This document shows, piece after piece, positions 58,685 to 64,000 of a stretch of DNA of 64,000 bases (within the stretch, counting starts at the first letter, position 1; each line of letters opens with the position of its first letter). The stretch is from an uncultured Latescibacterota bacterium. Its GTDB lineage: Bacteria; Latescibacterota; UBA2968; UBA8231. The notes under the pieces were generated by a model. That model worked only from the letters and a program-made list of their open reading frames with translations. It was not told the origin of the DNA and did not search any database. A program made the position numbers and the translations under genes. The DNA is taken from the NCBI GenBank assembly GCA_958295495.1, contig OY282352.1, positions 1,674,001-1,738,000 of the forward strand, read 5' to 3'.

Positions 58685-60949
58685 ATGTACTTGTCGATAC
58701 TGGGCGCATCCCTGCTCGCCGTCCAAGCCCTCGGAGCCGAGGAACTGCGCCTCGGCGGTCCGGGCGGCTGGAGCGAGTGGAAGCTGCCCGGCGACGCGGT
58801 CGATATCGCCGATGGCGTGCTCAAGCCCGCGTTCGTGCGCCAGAATATCGACGCGATGCACAACGCCGCGACCTTTGGCGGTGGCATCCGCGCCGCGGGT
58901 ACGGCTCGGGATCGTGCGGCCCGGCTGATAGACGGAAATGTGGAGACGGCCTGGACGCCCGCCGCCGAGGCACCGCTGGAGGACTGGTGGATAGAGGTCG
59001 ATCTAGGTCGGGTAGTCTCGGCGCGTACAATACGCCTGCACTTTGCCGAAGGCGGCGAGCCGCTCGAATTCTTCAAGGTGTTCACTTCCGATGGCGAGCC
59101 TTTCTTCACCAACGCCGGCGTGGCCATTGAAGGGACCCTGCGCTACAACGACCGCCGCCTGTACAGCTTTAACCAAGCTCGGGTCCTCGAGATCGACTTT
59201 GGGCTCAAGCCCCTGAAGCACATTCGCATCCAAGCCGACAGGAAGACCCTTGGTGCCCAACTCGCCGAGCTGTCGGTAGAGAGCGTGGGCGACAATCTGT
59301 CTCTGGGCGCGCAAGAGCGCGGCGGCCAGATCGATGTGCATAGCTTGGTCGGCTCGGGCCGGAACGAGCGCTCCGAGAATCCCTTGATCAGCCGCAACCT
59401 AATCGACGGGGATATCACCTCGTACTGGGGTCGCAAGGAGGGGCGCGGCAAGACGCCGGTGGGACGCTTCGTCCTCGACTTGGGCGTACTCTTTTGGGTC
59501 GATCGAGTGCGATTGTTGGGGGATTTCACTGGGCTGCCGACGACCGGCGAGAGAGCCCGCACCCGCTTTGGGTCCATCAACTACTTGTGGTACAAGATGT
59601 CTGGGTCGGACGGCTCGCTGGCACCAGACGGCTCGCTGCGCTGGACCTCGCTGGGGGAACTGCCCGAATCGCCGCGCAACCGGCGCGACATCGTCCACTT
59701 TGAGGAGCACTTTTTCCCAACTAAGTTGCGCTATATCCAGCTCCTCTTTGGCATGACCTCTGGCGCACTCTCGGGCACGACCGCGGAGTTCCAAGTCTTT
59801 GGCGAAGGATTTCCAGCCGCCTTGACGGCACTCTCGCCGATTTTCGACTTAGGCGGGGAAAAGACGATCTCGGCACTCGACTGGCAATCTCAAGTGCCGC
59901 CCGCTACTCGCCTAGAGATTCGCAGCCGCACCGGCAATTTGCTCGACGAAGAGTACTTTTTCTACGACAAAAACGGCAAAGAAGTCTCCGCAAGGAAATA
60001 CGACAAGCTCATTCCCTCTTTTCGCGGACGGATCGACACGGTGCGCACGGTGGGTTCGGACTGGAGTAACTGGAGTCCGGTTTACGAGGTTTCCGGCGAG
60101 GGTTTTTTGTCGCCGGGGCCGCGACAGTTCGCCCAAGTCGAGGTGCGGCTTTTGAGCGAAGATCCGTTCAGTGCCCCAGCCTTGGAAACGCTGGCCTTGC
60201 ACTTCCACCCGCCGCTGGTACAACAGACGCAGGCGGAAATATACCCGGCCGAGGTCGAGCCGGGCACACCCCAAAATTTCACCTATTTTCTTCGCTCAAC
60301 CGCGACTGCGACCAACCGGGGATTCGACCAAATCCTGCTGAGTTCGTCGGCCGCCGTGCGCTTCAGAACCTTGCGCATCAACGGGGAAGAAGCCGCAGTC
60401 CAAGTCGAGGAGCGGAAAGACGGGACTCTGCTCATCATCGCTAGAGCCGTGCGGCGCTCAGGGCTTTTGGAGATCGATTTCGAGAGTACGCTCTACCGCA
60501 ACCAGACTCGTTTTGACGCTTTGCTCTTCAACAGCAATCTGGAGGGCCAAGTGCAACAGGTTGACGCGGGAAATGCCAGCGAGACCGTGGCGAGCGAGAC
60601 CGTGTCCGTAGCCCTGCCCGCGGACCCCAGTCTGCTCGATAACCTGACGATCTCCACCGAGGTACTAACGCCTAATGGCGACGGCATTGGCGACCGACTC
60701 GCGCTCGAATTCAATCTGCTCAAAGTGCTGGATCCGCGCACAGTGCAAGTGGCCATTTTCGACCTGACCGGGCGGCGGGTGCGGCTTTTGAGCGAAGCGG
60801 ACCAAGTGGCCGGACGAGTGGCCCTCCAATGGGACGGGCGCGACCGCGCTGGCGGTCTGGTGGCCCCGGGGAACTATGTCCTGCGCGTCGAGGTCAGCGG
60901 CGACGCACGCACCGATCAGGTCAGCCGGACCATTTCCGTGGCCTACTAA
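58685..60949 (+). CDS. Large secreted discoidin-like protein with C-terminal FlgD-like domain (paralogue of 42251-44566)
   Basis: The 754-residue protein has a signal peptide ending ALG/A. It shares the full layout of the 42251 protein: LIDGNVETAWTPAAEAPLEDWWIEVDLGRVV in part, a second segment with LIDGDITSYWG and SDGSLAPDGSLRW, a middle domain with FYDKNGKEVSARKYDKLIPSFRG, and a C-terminal domain with LTPNGDGIGDRLAL and terminal TISVAY. The domain pattern implies surface display and glycan binding. It lies downstream of uxuA and a repeat-rich gap. Confidence 0.78.
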   Translation: MYLSILGASLLAVQALGAEELRLGGPGGWSEWKLPGDAVDIADGVLKPAFVRQNIDAMHNAATFGGGIRAAGTARDRAARLIDGNVETAWTPAAEAPLEDWWIEVDLGRVVSARTIRLHFAEGGEPLEFFKVFTSDGEPFFTNAGVAIEGTLRYNDRRLYSFNQARVLEIDFGLKPLKHIRIQADRKTLGAQLAELSVESVGDNLSLGAQERGGQIDVHSLVGSGRNERSENPLISRNLIDGDITSYWGRKEGRGKTPVGRFVLDLGVLFWVDRVRLLGDFTGLPTTGERARTRFGSINYLWYKMSGSDGSLAPDGSLRWTSLGELPESPRNRRDIVHFEEHFFPTKLRYIQLLFGMTSGALSGTTAEFQVFGEGFPAALTALSPIFDLGGEKTISALDWQSQVPPATRLEIRSRTGNLLDEEYFFYDKNGKEVSARKYDKLIPSFRGRIDTVRTVGSDWSNWSPVYEVSGEGFLSPGPRQFAQVEVRLLSEDPFSAPALETLALHFHPPLVQQTQAEIYPAEVEPGTPQNFTYFLRSTATATNRGFDQILLSSSAAVRFRTLRINGEEAAVQVEERKDGTLLIIARAVRRSGLLEIDFESTLYRNQTRFDALLFNSNLEGQVQQVDAGNASETVASETVSVALPADPSLLDNLTISTEVLTPNGDGIGDRLALEFNLLKVLDPRTVQVAIFDLTGRRVRLLSEADQVAGRVALQWDGRDRAGGLVAPGNYVLRVEVSGDARTDQVSRTISVAY

Positions 60950-61027
60950 TGGCCCTAAAGAAAAAGTGTATTCTGCCCCCACTAATTCCTACCACCTTGC
61001 GCGGTAGAGACGGTATCCCGCCATTCC

Positions 61028-61121
61028 CGCGCTTCACCCTGCCTTTGGGCAGGACAAGCGAGAATCTAGGGGGGCCTCCTGCACACAAGGGACGGCACCC
61101 TGAGTTCTCAGATGGCTTCTA
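61028..61121. repeat. Decayed repeat with family A core and family B right end
   Basis: 61028-61060 matches 31 of 33 bases of the interior of the family A element at 4338-4370. 61091-61121 (GACGGCACCCTGAG..., GATGGCTTCTAA) resembles the right end of family B. The final CTA is the complement of the stop codon of the aldo/keto reductase gene. Confidence 0.5.
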
Positions 61122-61994
61122 ATTGACGACACTTGCCTCCATCACCCCCAACCCTTCCTCCAATTCCTCGACGCTGGCAAAGGCCACCAAGGTGCAATGT
61201 ACCCCCGCGGTCGCCAGCACCCATTGTATCGCCCGTTCGGTGCGCGGCACTGGCTCGCCTCGCGCGGCCAGTTCGTGCCAAGGGCCTGAGACAATCGGAT
61301 AGACCAATGGCAGCTCTCGGCGAATGCCTTCCCCCCTTGGCGATAGGTCCTCGACCTTTGACTGGTCCACTGCCGACCAGTCGGTCTGCGTCTTGTCGGC
61401 CCAGCTAAGCCACTGGCCGCCCAGTGCCTTCATAATCAGCACACCCTTCCCAGCCCGGGCCGACGCCGCAATGCCCGGGGCCTGCCAGCGGCAGACGTAG
61501 TTGTAGATGACCAAATCGGCGTCCGCTTCGGGTTCGGGGCCGCGCTCGGCGTAGGCTTGTTGGTCGGCCAATATATGCCGAATCAAGCACAGGGCGCGCA
61601 CTTTGCCCTTGGCCTTGCACTCGGCGATGCGCTCGGCCAAGCCCTCGTTTTGCAGATAGCCATAGTGGTGTACCCGCAAAATGTCGATGGCCTCGCGGCG
61701 CACATTTGCGAGGTGCTTGTCGATAGTCCCCTCCACCTCAGCGGCTGCCGGCGCACCCACCTTGAGCGAGAAGAAGCGGTCGTCTCGCGGACCTTTCAGT
61801 TCATCGGGAATGTGGACCTCGTCGCCGTAGCCCATGTCGAAGAGGTTGACGCCCAACTCGGCGGCCCGCAGGTAAATCCGGCGCTTCTCCGCCGGCGGCG
61901 GATGGCCGTTGACGCCTTCGTAGCGGGCCAACAGCCCGCCCAATCCGATGGTACTCAGTTCCATGTCCGTCTGTCCAAAGCGGCGGTATTCCAC
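61119..61994 (-). CDS. Aldo/keto reductase
   Basis: The 291-residue protein has the AKR start MEYRRFGQTDMELSTIGLGG and a GVNLFDMGYGDE segment with catalytic Asp and Tyr. SLKVG has the catalytic Lys, VHHYGYL the His, and an RTERAIQWVLATAGV NADP(H)-binding end follows. Sugar or sugar-acid carbonyl compounds are likely substrates given the neighbours. GTG start with AAGGAGG five bases upstream. It is divergent from the DJ-1-like gene. Confidence 0.85.
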   Translation of the reverse strand: MEYRRFGQTDMELSTIGLGGLLARYEGVNGHPPPAEKRRIYLRAAELGVNLFDMGYGDEVHIPDELKGPRDDRFFSLKVGAPAAAEVEGTIDKHLANVRREAIDILRVHHYGYLQNEGLAERIAECKAKGKVRALCLIRHILADQQAYAERGPEPEADADLVIYNYVCRWQAPGIAASARAGKGVLIMKALGGQWLSWADKTQTDWSAVDQSKVEDLSPRGEGIRRELPLVYPIVSGPWHELAARGEPVPRTERAIQWVLATAGVHCTLVAFASVEELEEGLGVMEASVVN

Positions 61995-62099
61995 GATAGC
62001 CTCCTTGCGTTGTTAGCTTGCTGTGCCCAATGTGGCACGTTAGTTTCTCCGGCGCGAAAAATCTACCCTACCAGCCCATATCGTCCAAGGGAGAATGCA

Positions 62100-62684
62100 G
62101 TGCCCGCCAAAGTCCTCATCATCGTCGGCGATGCCACCGAAACCGTCGATACGCTCTACCCTTACCTGCGCGTCCAAGAAGAGGGCTTCGCGCCCGTGGT
62201 CGCCGGGCCGGAAGCCCGCCGCTACAACATGGTCCTGCACGAGGTCCCGGCCGAGGGTTGGGACATCACCCGCGAATTTGAGGGCTATACCATCCAAGCG
62301 GACATCGCCTTCCGCCACGTCGCGCCCGAAGAGTACGCGGGGATCTTTTTCTCTGGAGGGCGCGCCCCAGAATACATCCGCGACGACCCGGACCTGATTC
62401 GCATTACCCGCTACTTTTTCGACCGCGACAAGCCCATAGGCTGCGTCTGCCACGGCGTCGAAATTCCCGCCCGCGCCGGTTGCGTCAAAGGGCGGCGCAT
62501 GGCCACCGTGCCCAAGTGCCAATTCGACCTAGAGGTCTGCGGCGGCACCTTTATAGACGCGCCCTGCGTCGTCGATGGCAACCTCATCAGCGGCCGCACT
62601 TGGCACGACCACGGGCACTACGTGAAACATTGGATCAACTTGCTCATTGCCGAGCGCGCCCAACAGGAGGTCGCCACACCGTGA
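62100..62684 (+). CDS. DJ-1/PfpI family protein
   Basis: The 194-residue protein has KVLIIVGDATETVDTLYPYLRVQEEG, FFSGGRAPEYIRDDPDL and the nucleophile elbow GCVCHGVEIPARAG with the reactive Cys near residue 123, then SGRTWHDHG. Relatives are glyoxalases, deglycases or stress hydrolases. GTG at 62100 has GGGAG before it. The frame runs far upstream but there it is antisense to the aldo/keto reductase. Its stop overlaps the isomerase start (GTGA). Confidence 0.82.
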   Translation: MPAKVLIIVGDATETVDTLYPYLRVQEEGFAPVVAGPEARRYNMVLHEVPAEGWDITREFEGYTIQADIAFRHVAPEEYAGIFFSGGRAPEYIRDDPDLIRITRYFFDRDKPIGCVCHGVEIPARAGCVKGRRMATVPKCQFDLEVCGGTFIDAPCVVDGNLISGRTWHDHGHYVKHWINLLIAERAQQEVATP

Positions 62685-63511
62685 AACTCTACTACAGCAC
62701 CTATGGCATGAAGCAACTCAATGTCTTTGAAGCCCTGCCGCGCCTTGCGGACATGGGCTACGAGGGCATGGAAATTGCCGTCACCCCGGGCTGGCCGACC
62801 GAGCCGGCCAACATGGACGCGGCCGCACGCAAAAGGCTCGCCGACCTCTTCTGCCGGCTCGGCTTCCCGACGCCGGCACTAATGGCTCTGCTGTCGCCCT
62901 GCGTCGAAGGCGAGGGACGCGCAGCCGCACTAGCGCAGTTTAGGGCAACCTTTGAACTGAGCCGCGCACTCCGGCTCGACGACCGCCCGATGGTCGTCAG
63001 CACCACCCTCGGCCACCCCAAACCCGCTTGGGAGACCGGCAAAAAGCGCATCGTCGAGCTAGTACTCGAAGTGGCCGACATGGCCGCCGAATACGACGTC
63101 ATCGTCGCCATTGAGCCGCATGCCGGCGACGACTTTGAGACGCCGGAAAAGGCCGCTTGGCTCATGCAGCAAACCAACCATCCGCACCTCGGCCTCAACT
63201 TCGACTACAGCCATTTCTGGGTTGAGGGCATCGACTTGCAGCACTCAATTGACCTGAATCTCCAGTACTCGGTCCACAATCACATCAAGGACGGCTATCT
63301 CGACGAGGAAGGACGGGTCCGCTATCTCCTGCCCGGCAGCGGCAAGCTGGACGTGAGGGCCTACTACGAGGCCGTGCAGGACGCCGGCTGGGACCAGTAC
63401 CTCTGCCCAGAGGTCACCGGTCAAATATGGAACGCAGACGGGTACGACGCCTGGAGCACGGCGCAGTTTTGCTACGACGCGCTCGACGCGGCGCGGCAGG
63501 CATCGGACTAA
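62681..63511 (+). CDS. Sugar phosphate isomerase/epimerase (xylose-isomerase-like TIM barrel)
   Basis: The 276-residue protein shows YYSTYGMKQLNVFEALPRLADMGYEGMEI, VVSTTLGHPKPAW, VAIEPHAGDDFETPEKAAWL with a metal Glu, LGLNFDYSHF with Asp and His, and HNHIKDGYLDEEGR with a further His. These are the AP-endonuclease-2-type barrel metal residues. Such enzymes isomerise or epimerise sugars or inositols. AGGAGG lies ten bases before the GTG. Confidence 0.83.
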   Translation: MKLYYSTYGMKQLNVFEALPRLADMGYEGMEIAVTPGWPTEPANMDAAARKRLADLFCRLGFPTPALMALLSPCVEGEGRAAALAQFRATFELSRALRLDDRPMVVSTTLGHPKPAWETGKKRIVELVLEVADMAAEYDVIVAIEPHAGDDFETPEKAAWLMQQTNHPHLGLNFDYSHFWVEGIDLQHSIDLNLQYSVHNHIKDGYLDEEGRVRYLLPGSGKLDVRAYYEAVQDAGWDQYLCPEVTGQIWNADGYDAWSTAQFCYDALDAARQASD

Positions 63512-63546
63512 GGCCGCTCCCAAGAACCTCTACGATGCACACAAAG

Positions 63547-63581
63547 AAGCGCCCGATGGCTCGTCGGCATCGGGCGCTTTT
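63547..63581. terminator. Bidirectional Rho-independent terminator
   Basis: AGCGCCCGATG (63548-63558) pairs with CATCGGGCGCT (63568-63578), followed by TTTT on the plus strand and by T residues (complement of AAAGAA) on the minus strand. It separates the isomerase from the convergent gene at 63603. Confidence 0.85.
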
Positions 63582-63602
63582 GGTTTTCTCTTCTTAGCTC
63601 CC

Positions 63603-64000
63603 TTATTGCTCGCCGCCGATCTCGACCTCGCTGCCCTTCTCGGACGCCTCGGCCTTAAACTCCGCCAACGCCTTGTCGAGCAGGGCCTGCGCCTCCTCGA
63701 CCTCCTTGCCCCAAGCGACAATATCCACCGGCAGCCGCTGCCCCTCGGCAGTGCGCTCGCTCAACGCGACGAAGGCCTTGAGATAGGTATTGGGACATTG
63801 GCTCATTACACTGTGCAGGATTGGGCCGCACTGGGATTCGGGAAGGTTGACCACGACCCGCAACGAGAGCCGCACATCGTCGTATATCCCGGCTAGGACA
63901 TCCTCTACCGACTGGCGGAACAGTGCCTCGACCTCACGCGGCGGACCGGGTAGGCTGTAAATCGTGGTCGTGCCAACCTGCGATTCCACGCAGGGAGCCA
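63603..64000 (-). CDS. Molybdopterin-binding (MoCF/CinA-N-like) domain protein, 5' end outside window
   Basis: The frame is open to the window edge. The visible 132 residues begin APCVESQVGTTTIYSLPGPPREVEALF, which aligns with the end of the MoCF-biosynthesis fold in CinA-like proteins (N..GtApG ... i..LPGvPrEm..mf). They continue with VRLSLRVVVNLPESQCGPILHSV and an acidic helical tail. This is the C-terminal part of a CinA-type or stand-alone molybdopterin-binding protein. An internal GTG at 63989 is probably not the real start. Confidence 0.6.
   Translation of the reverse strand, partial: APCVESQVGTTTIYSLPGPPREVEALFRQSVEDVLAGIYDDVRLSLRVVVNLPESQCGPILHSVMSQCPNTYLKAFVALSERTAEGQRLPVDIVAWGKEVEEAQALLDKALAEFKAEASEKGSEVEIGGEQ

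Noticed and set aside
61557-62099. Upstream extension of the DJ-1-like gene to 61557
   Set aside because: The extra 181 codons are antisense to the aldo/keto reductase; the family start and a ribosome-binding site are at 62100.

Overview
The window is GC-rich, gene-dense bacterial chromosome. Several features point to the FCB superphylum: a long SecA with the insertion seen in Bacteroidetes-type SecA, twin PorV/PorQ-like outer-membrane proteins, surface proteins ending in FlgD-like beta-sandwich domains, and many phytanoyl-CoA-dioxygenase-like and sugar-acid genes. The flavour is that of an uncultured Latescibacterota- or Poribacteria-like lineage. This placement is inference; no rRNA is present.

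Layout. 1-4285: end of a surface protein, then a tightly overlapped riboflavin operon (ribD-ribE-ribBA-ribH) with nusB. The DHBP-synthase half of RibBA looks catalytically dead. 4475-13826: secA, a membrane glycosyltransferase, a small lipoprotein, purC, two unknown small genes coupled to rhamnulokinase, and an RpoD-family sigma factor. 13963-23580: a PHP phosphoesterase, then an envelope block (beta-propeller protein with a C-terminal FlgD-like domain, two PorV-like barrels, a site-2 protease, two lipoproteins, a divergent polysaccharide deacetylase), then tgt. 23820-35363: yajC, fmt, tRNA-Ala, mfd, two parvulin-type isomerases, an S4 protein, a methyltransferase, a DHH phosphoesterase and an ornithine-carbamoyltransferase-like enzyme lacking the usual ornithine loop. 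35472-41380: lipB-icd-moaC on the minus strand, a dioxygenase, and a lone groEL behind a promoter and a CIRCE-like operator.

41396-64000 is more accessory: a non-catalytic M23 protein, two large paralogous discoidin/FlgD-type secreted proteins, a 711-bp tandem duplication carrying two near-identical Cache-type secreted proteins, a porin, a broken nitrate-type ABC ATPase, a toxin-antitoxin pair, a dioxygenase-dgcN-dgcA-C39 peptidase-PfkB cluster, an amidohydrolase, a graveyard of gene fragments (55276-56560), mannonate dehydratase, an aldo/keto reductase, a DJ-1-like protein and a sugar isomerase. These genes suggest uptake and breakdown of sugars, sugar acids and D-amino acids.

Two families of short inverted-repeat elements (MITE-like, apparently non-coding) recur between genes. 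Overlapping stop/start codons (ATGA, GTGA, TTGA, and one apparent CTGA) are a recurrent operon style, with frequent GTG and TTG starts.
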